Positions 60,401 through 63,189 of a stretch of DNA of 64,000 bases are shown piece after piece (position 1 is the stretch's first letter; every line of letters starts with the position of its first letter). The DNA comes from Schistosoma haematobium (taxonomy: Eukaryota > Platyhelminthes > Trematoda > Strigeidida > Schistosomatidae), in the NCBI RefSeq assembly GCF_000699445.3, contig NC_067196.1, forward strand, positions 7,559,616-7,623,615, written 5' to 3'. The position numbers were made by a program, and so were the translations under genes. The notes under the pieces were generated by a model, which had not been told where the DNA came from, made no database searches, and saw only the letters and a program-made list of their open reading frames with translations.

Positions 60401-61087
60401 TTCTTTTTTGTCATAAATTCACTCGTTACATATAGATAGACTTGAAGGAACATGACAAAATACTCTTAGTATCATTTGAATCGTGACTGGTTACATTTGT
60501 ATTCAACCGTATTACACCTTAAGTAAAAGAAGTAATTAGGCGAATAATGAGTTTACAGTAATGAAAGTCTGTCAGTAATATATAGTAAAATGAAGATGGC
60601 TAAAATTATTTCGTATTGTCAGTAGACTAGTAAAAACAATAGCTACGTGGATAACGTGATGACGTTTGAAGTGGATGGTACTGGCTTCGAATCATGGAGT
60701 GAATATCAACTCTGAGATGTAGGTACATCTAGCTGATGAGTCCCAAATAGAACAAAACGCACATCCTGCATTCCACTGCTAGCTATCATCCATCTTTGCT
60801 TAGAAAGCTTGTGACTTAAAAAAATATAAAAACAATCAGAACAGGATGTACATATACCAATAAGAAACTGATCATTTTCAATCCTAAACATCACTGGAAA
60901 ATTTCAAACGAACATTAATAGTTGAATTCAATCTACGTTTTGTTATAAAATATAATATTGAGAATTTATTTTCTAGGATGAAAATAATAATAGAATTTTA
61001 GATATCAAACATAACTTACCTTGCTGGTTGATTGTCATCAATTCGTTTACCAATAAATGCGGTCAGTTCATAATTAATACCATATGG
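27338..61087 (-). CDS. Arrestin, C-terminal seven exons (5' end outside window)
   Basis: Minus-strand exons: 61087-61020, 56399-56249, 50732-50528, 39732-39522, 36263-36174, 32291-32171, 27412-27338. The phases join exactly and give 306 codons plus stop. Arrestins bind active phosphorylated G-protein-coupled receptors and stop or redirect signalling. In order along human ARRB1, the sequence shows PYGINYELTAF, VTIVLRKLTAGP (R31, polar-core arginine), LFIQASIEKP/LYYHDESV, KRGVALDG (D174) and LASST, GIVISYCVRV and CSLYIPFLLMQP. Unusual points: the second polar-core acid is Lys181 (EKNW for EDTN); about 25 extra residues lie between LASST and GIVISY; and no clathrin-box or FEDFAR-type AP2 motif is seen in the tail. 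N-terminal exons must lie above 64000. The last exon is less certain than the rest. Confidence 0.85.
27655..27925 (+). repeat. Degenerate SINE-B copy
   Basis: A decayed tRNA-like part (GGTTTAGAGATTAAATG, TAGGTTCGAGTTTC) is followed by a hammerhead remnant (ACTACTGTACAGTCC) and tail TTTTCAATGATGGTCTAGT. Confidence 0.5.
28005..28145 (+). repeat. Chimeric Sm-alpha fragment
   Basis: Minus-type Sm-alpha sequence to about 28078 (TTGAATCTTCTCATTGATG...GCATATGTGCATAC) is fused to the plus-type hammerhead 3' half (ATGAGTCCCGAATAGGATGAAACGCGCATCCTGGATTCC). The fusion replaces the CTGATGA core and the 5' strand of stem I. Confidence 0.6.
28805..29010 (+). repeat. SINE-B copy, degenerate hammerhead
   Basis: GGTCTAGAAGTTAAGCG (A box) and a worn B box precede GCTAAGGGGTCTCATACTAGGACGAAAAAGC; the core is GCTAAGG. 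The tail is ATGAACTCATGAATTCAAG. Confidence 0.6.
29011..29849. other. AT-rich sequence, nothing recognised
   Basis: No feature supported. Confidence 0.4.
29850..30245 (+). repeat. SINE-B tail plus full unit, head-to-tail
   Basis: The end of one unit (CTTCAGTTGATTCATTATCT...TTCACAAAACCC) continues directly into the start of the next (TGATACTAATCAATATCTACTCACTAGTGACTGG). The second unit has A-box CAGTGGTCAAGTGGTTAAGCG but its hammerhead is deleted after GGAC, losing GAAA, stem III and GTC. Confidence 0.65.
30246..30879. other. AT-rich sequence, nothing recognised
   Basis: No feature supported. Confidence 0.4.
30880..31400 (+). repeat. GC-richer island, probable LINE 5' region
   Basis: It is clearly richer in GC than its flanks and contains CTACTCTTCAACCGACCTGT, CTGGCATGGTAGGACC and CCAGCATAGCTCAATTGG. 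To my memory these phrases are typical of 5' regions of schistosome non-LTR elements. A 78-codon frame (31134-31370) is probably incidental. No second copy is present in the window. Confidence 0.35.
31461..31724 (+). mobile_element. MITE-1 full copy (264 bp)
   Basis: It begins GGCGAGACTATAATTTATGG and ends CATAAATTATAGTCTCATC, an imperfect terminal inverted repeat. Flanks GACAAATC and AACAAATC are an 8-bp target duplication with one change. It has the same length as the copy at 58007-58270 and no coding capacity. Confidence 0.75.
32171..32291 (-). CDS. Arrestin exon with CSLYIPFLLMQP
   Basis: The acceptor TTCGCTAG is followed by C CGA TGT, phase 2. It encodes RCSLYIPFLLMQPEKESEEE, aligning with VAVELPFTLMHPKPKEE of beta-arrestin and ending the C-domain. 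The donor CAT/GTAAAT is weak; reading through would end at TAA 32122-32120 after 17 more residues. The acidic EKESEEEDN stretch follows the domain. Confidence 0.8.
32480..32860 (-). repeat. SINE-B unit, degenerate hammerhead
   Basis: The complement has A-box and B-box remnants and TTTCTAAGGAGTG in place of the hammerhead core. The SINE-B 5' lead-in continues to about 32830 (CACTGGTGAGCACATAATTG in complement). Confidence 0.6.
32861..33085 (+). repeat. SINE-B copy with deleted hammerhead core
   Basis: GATGCCGGCTCAGTGGTCTAG and a worn B box lead to CATACCATTAGGTAGGATGAAACGGCCGTTCAG, where core and stem II are lost. Confidence 0.6.
33520..33965 (+). repeat. LTR-C-like repeat, copy 1
   Basis: It matches 44755-45165 in the same orientation: CATTTTGATCTATAATTTATTGTTAT, TTCACAGCCA, ATGTGGTCTGTTTG, AGTATGGTTGAAATAAA, then GTTCTGGA. 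The second copy has TATATAAACCC upstream of AAATAAATG, like an LTR promoter and polyadenylation signal. No internal element region is attached, so solo LTR is a guess. Confidence 0.45.
34100..34515 (-). repeat. SINE-B nearly complete unit
   Basis: One of the most complete copies, from the TTTTGTGGAGATTTT end (34110) to the CACTAGTGAGCAGATGATTATTATT start. It has a B box (GGTTCGAACC in complement) and AACACCGTTGGATACCGGCC. The hammerhead has CTGTGGA for CTGAGGA and AAAA for GAAA, so it should not cleave. Confidence 0.7.
34715..34830 (+). repeat. SINE-B hammerhead and tail fragment
   Basis: GGACTGCTGAGGAGTCTCC is followed by a diverged stem II and ATGAAATAGC, then a TTTTCACTGGTTGTCTAAATTC tail. 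Confidence 0.5.
35325..35560 (-). repeat. SINE-B copy, hammerhead core kept but stem II broken
   Basis: The complement has GCACTG CTGAGGA, GTAGC/GGGC, GAAA, GTC and CAGTAC (35405-35450). All core residues remain, but stem II has only one or two good pairs. The tRNA-like part has an internal deletion. Confidence 0.6.
35702..36122 (+). mobile_element. LTR-B copy (solo)
   Basis: About 421 bp starting TGTTGGGGATGATAGATCCCCAG, matching 1738-2511 without its LINE insertion (TTCGCGTCGAAAGTACTCAT, CCGGCTGAATTC, CTCTAGTTATCAGCG). No internal domains are adjacent. Confidence 0.55.
36174..36263 (-). CDS. Arrestin exon with GIVISYCVRV
   Basis: The acceptor TTTTTTTAG is followed by C TCT ACA; the donor is ATC AG/GTAAAT. 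The exon is 90 nt and phase 2 at both ends. It encodes STDLVIKANKELHGIVISYC and VRVRCWIGI. GIVISYCVRV aligns with GIIVSYKVKVKL of beta-arrestin. Because it is a multiple of three in one phase, it could be skipped without a frameshift. Confidence 0.85.
36518..36650 (+). mobile_element. R133 short insertion with 14-bp target duplication
   Basis: A 133-bp GC-richer segment (AACTCCACTTGGAGCCCC... to CTAACCAGAAAAAAATTA) lies between two perfect copies of TTCAACTTCATCCG (36504-36517 and 36651-36664). The A-rich 3' end and long duplication suit LINE-mediated retroposition. A second, diverged and reversed copy is at 4120-4245. Confidence 0.65.
36785..37020 (-). repeat. SINE-B copy with intact hammerhead
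   Basis: The tail (GTTTTGTGGAGATTTGAG) through the B box (GGTTCGAATCTTGC-like in complement) is present. It holds the intact hammerhead described separately at 36874-36919. The 5' end is cut at the ATGCTGGCCCAGTGGTCC region. Confidence 0.7.
36874..36919 (-). ncRNA. Type I hammerhead ribozyme, intact core (SINE-B)
   Basis: On the minus strand: stem I CCATTG with CAGTGC (one GU pair), core CTGAGGA, stem II GTCCC with GGGAC (five perfect pairs, loop ATAGT), GAAA, stem III from palindromic ACGGCCGT, and cleavage triplet GTC. Every invariant core residue is present. It lies antisense-free in arrestin intron sequence, transcribed with the gene on the minus strand. Confidence 0.75.
37050..37330 (-). 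mobile_element. MITE-1 copy
   Basis: The left end is TGAGACTATGGATTATTTTT and the right end TATAGTCTCGCC. The interior matches 61156-61431 (CATCACGAACTGATATCAGC). No clear target duplication is visible; the left end abuts a SINE-B copy. Confidence 0.65.
37505..37600 (-). mobile_element. RTE-clade LINE tail fragment
   Basis: CTTGCTTACTTAATTACTCC then GTGGAGCATAGG and CCGACCACGATTC repeat the tail at 61690-61750, reverse orientation. About 95 bp only. Confidence 0.55.
37765..39065 (+). mobile_element. CR1-like LINE, 5'-truncated, broken RT
   Basis: Frame 37769-38086 holds LYSNTTGLVRAYGE, CPLSPFLFNFVVDVLLEIT and LVDLEYADDIVLVGEDADKM, with an intact YADD reverse transcriptase box. Frame 38154-38339 continues LTLELMIGSEVVECVDHFTY and FANVRHLWYRRDISLP. 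Later pieces include LGHVLCTR, SHVGRC and the TGAC end. Stops and frame changes interrupt it. It lies antisense in the arrestin intron. Confidence 0.8.
39310..39500 (+). repeat. SINE-B copy, C3-mutated hammerhead
   Basis: The B-box-like GGATTCAAATCCC is followed by ACACTG TTGAGGA, ACAATAGGACGAAATGGTCGTC and CAGTGC. The first core base is T, not C, which should abolish activity. Confidence 0.65.
39522..39732 (-). CDS. Arrestin exon with KRGVALDG and LASST
   Basis: There is a tandem CAGAG acceptor; phase requires the second AG, giving TT AAT CTA. The donor is AAT AA/GTAAGT, phase 2. It encodes QQWKYTTLLNTNL, KRGVALDGYIRQEKNWLASS and ENFKECLEMMQNI. KRGVALDG matches KRGLALDG and LASST matches exactly in beta-arrestin. 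K181 replaces the second polar-core aspartate. Confidence 0.9.
40015..40405 (+). repeat. Unclassified dispersed repeat, copy 2
   Basis: The partner of 21420-21835, ending TTCTCGTCCGGATATAACAT. Shared blocks include ACATATTTCAGACATACTAG and AAACTGTTACTAACAAATTAGG. No coding frame. Confidence 0.55.
40940..41235 (+). repeat. SINE-B copy with near-intact hammerhead
   Basis: A clear A box (CGGCTCAGTGGTGTAGTTGG) and B box (GGGTTCGAATCCC) come before the hammerhead at 41124-41169. The tail is TCAATTGACTCATGATCTC. Confidence 0.7.
41124..41169 (+). ncRNA. Hammerhead ribozyme, GTT cleavage triplet (SINE-B)
   Basis: Stem I GCACTG/CAGTGC is perfect, core CTGAGGA, stem II GTCC/GGAC, GAAA, stem III ACGGCCGT, and triplet GTT in place of GTC. 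GTT satisfies the NUH rule but usually cleaves more slowly. Confidence 0.65.
41565..41935 (-). repeat. Sm-alpha copy, hammerhead 3' half deleted
   Basis: The complement has TACATCTGCATCTC..., then ATCCAGCTGACAATTCTCAC running directly into CTGCTAGTCACC. Stem II, GAAA and the cleavage site are lost. The B-box region (GTTCGAG-type) is retained. Confidence 0.65.
42235..42455 (-). mobile_element. LTR-B partial copy
   Basis: The complement matches the 3' half of LTR-B (GGACTTCTCCCTCTAGTTAG, CGGGGCTGGGA, GTCTTTGTTCTCGTTCGCAG, end CTTCAAACCTAGCA). Confidence 0.55.
42456..43080. other. Arrestin intron, nothing recognised
   Basis: AT-rich; no repeat or gene supported. Confidence 0.45.
43085..43260 (-). 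repeat. Sm-alpha copy with complete hammerhead core
   Basis: A truncated minus-strand copy keeping hammerhead core CTGACGA, stem II GTCT/GGAC, GAAA and GTC (about 43108-43155). Stem I is weakened: the 3' strand reads GTAG where CTGG pairs with CCAG. It faces a plus-strand copy starting at 43290. Confidence 0.65.
43290..43600 (+). repeat. Sm-alpha copy, hammerhead core deleted
   Basis: AACTCAGTAGCTAAATGGATAACACG and the B-box region ATTTCGAGTCCCAGAG precede GGTACATCCAGATGACTTTCCC, where CTGATGAG is lost, followed by AAACGAAACGCTCGTCGAGG. With 43085-43260 it forms an inverted pair. Confidence 0.65.
43601..44250. other. Arrestin intron, nothing recognised
   Basis: AT-rich; no feature supported. 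Confidence 0.45.
44252..44319. repeat. Perfect 28-bp inverted repeat, 12-nt loop
   Basis: The left arm (44252-44279, ATAATTTCTCATCAGGTTCT...) and right arm (44292-44319) are exactly complementary; the loop is TAATCTGGATTT. It lies 45 bp from another large palindrome. Confidence 0.9.
44365..44760. repeat. SINE-B palindrome, 101-bp arms, hammerhead in loop
   Basis: The left arm 44365-44465 and right arm 44507-44607 are complementary at 98 of 101 positions and are two SINE-B tails in opposite orientation. The 41-bp loop holds the rest of the left copy's hammerhead. The right copy continues into the next unit's lead-in (CTGCTCACTAGTGACTGACT) to about 44760 without a break. Confidence 0.85.
44453..44498 (-). 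ncRNA. Type I hammerhead ribozyme, consensus sequence (SINE-B)
   Basis: Minus strand: GCACTG (stem I), CTGAGGA, GTCC-loop-GGAC (stem II), GAAA, ACGGCCGT (stem III), GTC, CAGTGC (stem I, six perfect pairs). No invariant residue is mutated. The surrounding palindrome may compete with folding. Confidence 0.78.
44761..45165 (+). repeat. LTR-C-like repeat, copy 2
   Basis: The partner of 33520-33965; it contains GTATATAAACCCAGTATGG followed by AAATAAATG, suggesting a TATA box and polyadenylation signal of an LTR. Confidence 0.45.
45655..46045. repeat. SINE-B inverted pair
   Basis: A minus copy (45655-45866, hammerhead at 45712-45757) meets a plus copy (45867-46045) in the middle of the tRNA-like part, at AATGTCTAACTGATAGGTCC. 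The plus copy has CTGAGGG for CTGAGGA, so it is inactive. Confidence 0.7.
45712..45757 (-). ncRNA. Hammerhead ribozyme, GTT triplet (SINE-B)
   Basis: Core CTGAGGA, GAAA, stem II GTCC/GGAC and stem III ACGGCCGT are intact. Stem I GTACTG/CAGTGC has one GU pair. The triplet is GTT, compatible with NUH. Confidence 0.6.
46225..46360 (-). repeat. SINE-B fragment with hammerhead core
   Basis: The complement (46289-46334) has GTACTA, CTGAGGA, GTCC/GGAC, GAAA, GTC and CAGTAC. The stem I change to GTAC is matched on both strands, but the pair next to the cleavage site is A-C and stem III is mismatched. Confidence 0.55.
46361..47009. other. Arrestin intron, nothing recognised
   Basis: AT-rich; no feature supported. 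Confidence 0.45.
47010..47645 (+). mobile_element. CR1-like LINE 3' end
   Basis: Frame 46984-47208 encodes LLVFDHRCLRNIACIFWDHR, then LLGNDGRSADEVVNLHRLRW and LGHVLRMSKHRLP. Later come SHVGRCRLLVRG-like sequence and the GACTGATTGACTGAC end. It joins in order with 37765-39065. 5'-truncated, with stops. Confidence 0.75.
47646..48785. other. Arrestin intron, nothing recognised
   Basis: AT-rich; no gene or repeat supported. Confidence 0.45.
48790..49270 (-). repeat. SINE-B tandem: full unit plus truncated unit
   Basis: A full unit (48790-49168) runs without interruption into a second, truncated one (49169-49270), both minus; hammerhead positions are 407 bp apart. In the full unit (48846-48891) core CTGAGGA, GAAA, GTC and stem I CACTG/CAGTG are kept. 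Stem II is GTCT/GGAT with two GU pairs, and stem III starts with a TG wobble. Confidence 0.7.
49638..50470. mobile_element. Foldback element with arms over 200 bp
   Basis: The left arm (about 49638-49855) and right arm (about 50192-50470) are inverted copies: CTACATACTACTTA, TTCTACTTTCAAT, CTTCTTCTGATAA, CATAACTTTCAT and GTAAACCATTGTA occur in both on opposite strands. The right arm carries an extra ~60 bp. The spacer is ~335 bp with no coding frame. It lies just downstream of an arrestin exon, inside the intron. Confidence 0.65.
50528..50732 (-). CDS. Arrestin exon with LYYHDESVCVSIVL
   Basis: The acceptor TTTTTCAG is followed by TTG TAT TAT, phase 0; the donor is TGT C/GTAAGA, phase 1. It begins LYYHDESVCVSIVLDN, aligning with EIYYHGEPISVNVHVTNN of beta-arrestin, and continues with VRKLQVASKFIF for VKKIKISVRQYA. 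It ends NSFNFCVC. The clathrin and receptor-contact loops of this part are not conserved enough to judge. Confidence 0.88.
50935..51095 (-). repeat. SINE-B copy, hammerhead nearly complete
   Basis: The complement at 50995-51040 has GCATTA, CTGAAGA (position 7 is free to vary), GTTCC/GGAC, GAAA, stem III ATGGCCAT, triplet ATC and CAGTGC. The only clear defect is an A-C mismatch beside the cleavage site. The unit is cut at the tRNA-like region. Confidence 0.6.
51225..51515. repeat. Chimeric Sm-alpha copy
   Basis: Minus-type sequence to about 51365 (GAATCTTCCCATTAATG...GCATATGTGCAT) precedes plus-type TGAGTAGCTTAGTGGATAACG. The hammerhead region reads GGCTGACAATTCTCAAATATGATGAAACGTGCGTCGCGG, with core CTGACAA (G8 lost). 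Confidence 0.6.
51785..51975 (-). repeat. SINE-B copy with intact hammerhead
   Basis: The tail, hammerhead (51863-51908) and B box (complement GGGTTCGAATCTCGCGG) are present; truncated within the A-box side. Confidence 0.7.
51863..51908 (-). ncRNA. Type I hammerhead ribozyme, intact core (SINE-B)
   Basis: Minus strand: GCATTG with CAGTGC (one GU pair), core CTGAGGA, stem II GTCC/GGAC with loop CATACTA, GAAA, stem III ACGGCCGT, GTC. All invariant positions are present. Confidence 0.75.
51976..52745. other. Arrestin intron, nothing recognised
   Basis: AT-rich; no feature supported. Confidence 0.45.
52750..53075 (-). repeat. Sm-alpha copy, core kept but stem II weak
   Basis: The complement (about 52776-52820) reads CCAG, CTGACGA, AACCC/GGAC, GAAA and GTC. 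The core is complete, but the two stem II pairs nearest the core are mismatched (GT replaced by AA). The B-box region GGTTCGAGTCCC-type is kept. It faces 53075-53310. Confidence 0.65.
53076..53310 (+). repeat. Sm-alpha copy, hammerhead core deleted
   Basis: After a short minus-type piece, the plus copy has CAGAGGACGTCTCATAGGACGAAACGCACATCTTGG. The CTGATGA core is missing. It ends CCTAAACCTAAATGGGAAGATAC. Confidence 0.6.
53311..54139. other. Arrestin intron, nothing recognised
   Basis: AT-rich; no feature supported. Confidence 0.45.
54140..54545 (+). repeat. SINE-B full unit, cleavage triplet mutated
   Basis: A complete lead-in (TGCTCACTAGTGACTAGC), AACACCGTTAAATGCCGGG, A box GTCAGTGGTCTAGTAGGTTAAGCG and B box GGGTTCGAATCCTGC. 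The hammerhead has GCACTG, CTGAGGA, GTCT/AGAC, GAAA, but GCC instead of GTC, which breaks the NUH rule. Confidence 0.7.
54955..55304 (-). repeat. SINE-C: tRNA-like foldback retroposon with hammerhead
   Basis: Inverted ~50-bp ends (GGTGATTAATGTCATGTGTG and its complement near 55270-55304) enclose a unit. On the minus strand it has an A box (AATAGCTCAGTGGTAACG), a B-box-like GGATCGAAACC and a hammerhead. Its sequence differs from Sm-alpha and SINE-B. The tRNA-like part lacks tRNA secondary structure as far as I can judge, so it is not a tRNA gene. Confidence 0.65.
55104..55148 (-). ncRNA. Hammerhead ribozyme, third family (SINE-C)
   Basis: Minus strand: ACATTG, core CTGACGA, stem II GTGC/GCAC (loop CAAGTA), GAAA, stem III palindrome ACCCGGGT, GTC, CAGGGT. 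Stems II and III are perfect and all core residues are present. Stem I pairs at the first three positions (one GU), then has an A-G mismatch. Confidence 0.65.
55865..56180. repeat. Degenerate SINE-B inverted pair
   Basis: A worn minus-type half (to about 56020) joins a plus-type half (GAGTTCGAGTCCCGTC, TGCTGTAGAATCTCATACTA, GGACGAAACGGCTATCCAGC). The plus hammerhead core is CTGTAGA. Confidence 0.55.
56249..56399 (-). CDS. Arrestin exon with VTIVLRKLTAGP
   Basis: The acceptor TTTACTTTAG is followed by T TCA ACA, phase 2; the donor is AAA CCG/GTAATT, phase 0. VTIVLRKLTAGP aligns with VRLVIRKVQYAP of beta-arrestin and supplies the polar-core arginine. LFIQASIEKP aligns with LHLEASLDKE at the start of the C-domain. 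Confidence 0.88.
56475..56745. repeat. SINE-B inverted pair
   Basis: A minus copy (56475-56655) joined at GGATCCATACTAGAACG to a plus tail (56656-56745). The minus hammerhead has CTCAGGA and AAAA, both inactivating. Confidence 0.65.
57045..57415 (+). repeat. SINE-B full unit, near-intact hammerhead
   Basis: Lead-in, A box (CTCAGTGGTCTAAAAGTTAAGCG), B box (GGGTCCGAATCTCGC) and hammerhead (57310-57355): GCACTG/CAGTGC, CTGAGGA, GAAA, ACGGCCGT, GTC all kept; one C-A mismatch in stem II (GTCT/AAAC). Confidence 0.7.
57416..57998. other. Arrestin intron, nothing recognised
   Basis: Minus frames at 57488-57730 and 57759-57971 have no domain; no gene supported. Confidence 0.4.
58007..58270 (+). mobile_element. 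MITE-1 full copy with perfect 8-bp duplication
   Basis: 264 bp, GGCGAGACTATAATTTATGG at the left and TCCATAAATTACACTCTCATC at the right (imperfect inverted repeat). GGAATAAT occurs on both sides (57999-58006, 58271-58278). No coding capacity. An 8-bp duplication suits hAT, P or Merlin transposases; Merlin is known in schistosomes. Confidence 0.8.
58830..59065. repeat. Long imperfect hairpin, ~113-bp arms
   Basis: The left arm (58830-58942) and right arm (58950-59065) pair along their whole length with scattered mismatches. For example, TTTCACCTAGCAATCTGATCC pairs with GGACCAGATTATTAGGCGAAA, and AATTTAATCAAGCAT with ATGCTTTATTAAATT. The loop is seven bases. Confidence 0.8.
59425..59610 (-). 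repeat. SINE-B copy, degenerate hammerhead
   Basis: Minus-oriented tail, then GTGCTCACTATCGAGGAGTCTC in complement (core ATCGAGGA) and a worn B box. The A-box side ends at CAGTGGTCTAGAGG in complement. Confidence 0.6.
59725..59805 (+). repeat. SINE-B tail fragment
   Basis: TTTCGTCCAGTGCTTCCAGG followed by TTTTCAATGATGGTCTAGC and GACTCATGATTTCAATCTGTG, opposite in orientation to the copy at 59425-59610, 115 bp apart. Confidence 0.65.
59975..60245 (+). repeat. Unclassified dispersed repeat, copy 2
   Basis: The partner of 13400-13730 (GAACGAGAACACAAAAGGTGG, TTGTCTCAGACTTTGTTGTTC, TCTATCGACATCAATAGCACAC). Confidence 0.5.
60635..60925 (+). repeat. Sm-alpha copy, hammerhead with G12 mutation
   Basis: B-box region GGCTTCGAATCATGG, then TACATCTAG, core CTGATGA (intact), stem II GTCCC/GAAC, AAAA in place of GAAA, and ATC (about 60723-60772). 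Loss of G12, the catalytic guanine, should abolish cleavage although the main core heptamer survives. Confidence 0.7.
61020..61087 (-). CDS. Arrestin exon with PYGINYELTAF
   Basis: The acceptor TATTATTAG is followed by CCA TAT GGT, phase 0; the donor is GCA AG/GTAAGT, phase 2. It encodes PYGINYELTAFIGKRIDDNQ and PA, aligning with CGVDYEVKAFCAENLEEK of beta-arrestin at the end of the N-domain. The exon upstream is not in the window. Confidence 0.85.
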
Positions 61088-61155
61088 CTAATAATAAATA
61101 AAATAAAATTGTGTATATTAAATATTTTTTTTTACTTAGTAATATGATATAATTT

Positions 61156-61431
61156 GGTGAGACTATAGTTTGAGCGACATTAGACTGACCTAAAGAGTAT
61201 CCACCTGATAAATAGGACAAAATGAGGGTTATAAGTTAGTGTGAGGAATTCGAATTATGATTTACAGTTGATAGTTAATGTTAGGAATTAGATTTAATGT
61301 TTTCATCACGAACTAACATCAGGGATAATGCCAAAACTCTATTAAGCCAAATGGACGAGTGAATTTTGTGCCAAAATCCGTTACCTGTTATCTTATACGT
61401 GATTGGTTCGTCCATGAGTTATAGTCTCGCC
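61156..61431 (-). mobile_element. MITE-1 full copy with perfect 8-bp duplication
   Basis: 276 bp between two copies of TATAATTT (61148-61155, 61432-61439). The ends are GGTGAGACTATAGTTTGAG and, complemented, GGCGAGACTATAACTCATGG. It inserted about 60 bp upstream of an arrestin exon acceptor. Confidence 0.8.
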
Positions 61432-61679
61432 TATAATTTGAATATTGTACAAGATAACGACAATTTTATCATAATACAGTCTGTTAAAATTGAACTGTTT
61501 CATGGCAAAACTTGATTCGATGATTAAAACTATACAAATGAGTTCTAAATGACATTCGATTGATAAGTTGTGTACAAGTTAGTGATTATTTTGTTAGAAA
61601 TATAAAGTGTATGATTTATATTCAAATAGAATTTCTATCGGTGGACTCTAGCTGACTATATAAGTTTTCGATTTTATTA

Positions 61680-62655
61680 GGAGTTAGTTACTTACTTACT
61701 CACATCTGTTACTCCCAATGGAGCATAGGACGCCGACCAGTATTCTCCAACTCACTCTGTCCTGGGCCCTCCTTTCCATTTCTATCCAATTTTTGTTCAT
61801 TCTTCTGATATCTGTCTCCATTTCTCAACGTATTGTGTTCTTTGGTCTTCCTCTTCTCCTTTGGCATTGACGATTCCATGTGAGGGCTTGTCTTGTGACG
61901 CAGTTGGGTGCTTTCCTCAATGTGTGTCCTATCCATTTCCAGCGCTCCTTCCTGACTTCTTCCTTCACTGGGATCTGGTTTGTTCTCTCCCACAGTAGGT
62001 TGTTGCTAATGGTGTCTGGCCAATGGATCCGAAGTATTTTACGTAGACAACTGTTAATAAGCACCTGTATTTTCTGGATTATGGCTTTCGTAGTTCTCCA
62101 GGTTTCTGCCCCATACAGTAGAACTGTCTTGACATTCGTATTGAAAATTCTGACCTTGGTGTTGGTTGAATTTTGGTTTGAGTTCCAGATGTTCTTCAAT
62201 TGTAAGTATGCTACTCTTGCTTTACCGATTCGTGCCTTCACATCTGCATCAGATCCACCGTGTTCATCAGTAATGTTGCTCAGATATGTAAGGGTTTTTA
62301 CATTTTCCAAATCTTCTTTGTCAAGTGTGATTCGATTGTTGCATGTTGTGTTTTATCGAAGAATCTTGCTTTTCTCTTAGTGTATGTTGAGACCTACTGC
62401 TGCTGAGGCTGCGGCTACACTGGTCGTCTTCTGGATTTGTTGTTGTGTGTGCGACAGAAAAGCCAAATCTTCTGAGAAGTCTAAATCCTCCAGCTGCATC
62501 CCATCTGTCCACTGTATCACATTCTTCCTGCCAGATGTTGACGTCTTCATAATCCAGTCGATCACCAGAAGAAAGAGAAAAGGTGAAAGCAAGCAACCTT
62601 GTCTAACACTGGTCTTTACCTCAAACAAGTCTGTCAATTGTCCTCTTTATTAGGA
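61680..62655 (-). mobile_element. RTE-clade (SR2-like) LINE 3' end with mutated RT box
   Basis: Minus frames: 62637-62377 encodes LFEVKTSVRQGCLLSPFLFL, VIDWIMKTSTSGR and LEDLDFSEDLAFLSHTQQQI. The RT active site, normally FADD, is FSED. Frame 62310-61825 encodes [42 protein letters not shown] and [15 protein letters not shown]. The 3' end is CTTACTTACTCACATCTGTT in plus-strand terms. Truncated at the 5' end, with one frameshift. Confidence 0.85.
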
Positions 62656-63180
62656 GTAATAAATCAAAAACCTAGAAAGAAAACTTTTGCATGATATTTA
62701 ATAAGGAACCTGTAATGTCTATAAGATACGAAATATTTGTTTTCCCTCTTTTAACATCCTAAATGTTTGAGTGATATACATCAAGGAAAAAATCCTTACT
62801 GTTTAATTAATTAACTGTGACATGTGAAGATTTAAAAAAATATTGAAGTAAGCTAGCTGTTATACATTGAGTGTAATTCCTCAATCAAGGGCCTTTTTTT
62901 GGTAAATCCCCATATATATCTTAAATGATATATTTTTCATGATCAAATAATAAATGTATAGTACTTTTTGACATTGAATGGTACTTCAATTTTTTTTTTG
63001 TGATCAGCCCATAAAAATCATCTATAAGAAATCAAGGAAACTATCAAAGTAAATGTGAAGTACTTTAAAGATTAAATAAGGACTATTTGTCAAAAAATAT
63101 ATATATCATGATTTATAATTGACTATACCGATGAATGATATTATAATTAGCTTAAATTATAAAGCTGAAAACTGGATTGT
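62656..63180. other. AT-rich sequence, nothing recognised
   Basis: I searched for the missing N-domain exons of the arrestin here and found none. Confidence 0.4.
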
Positions 63181-63189
63181 ATCATACAC

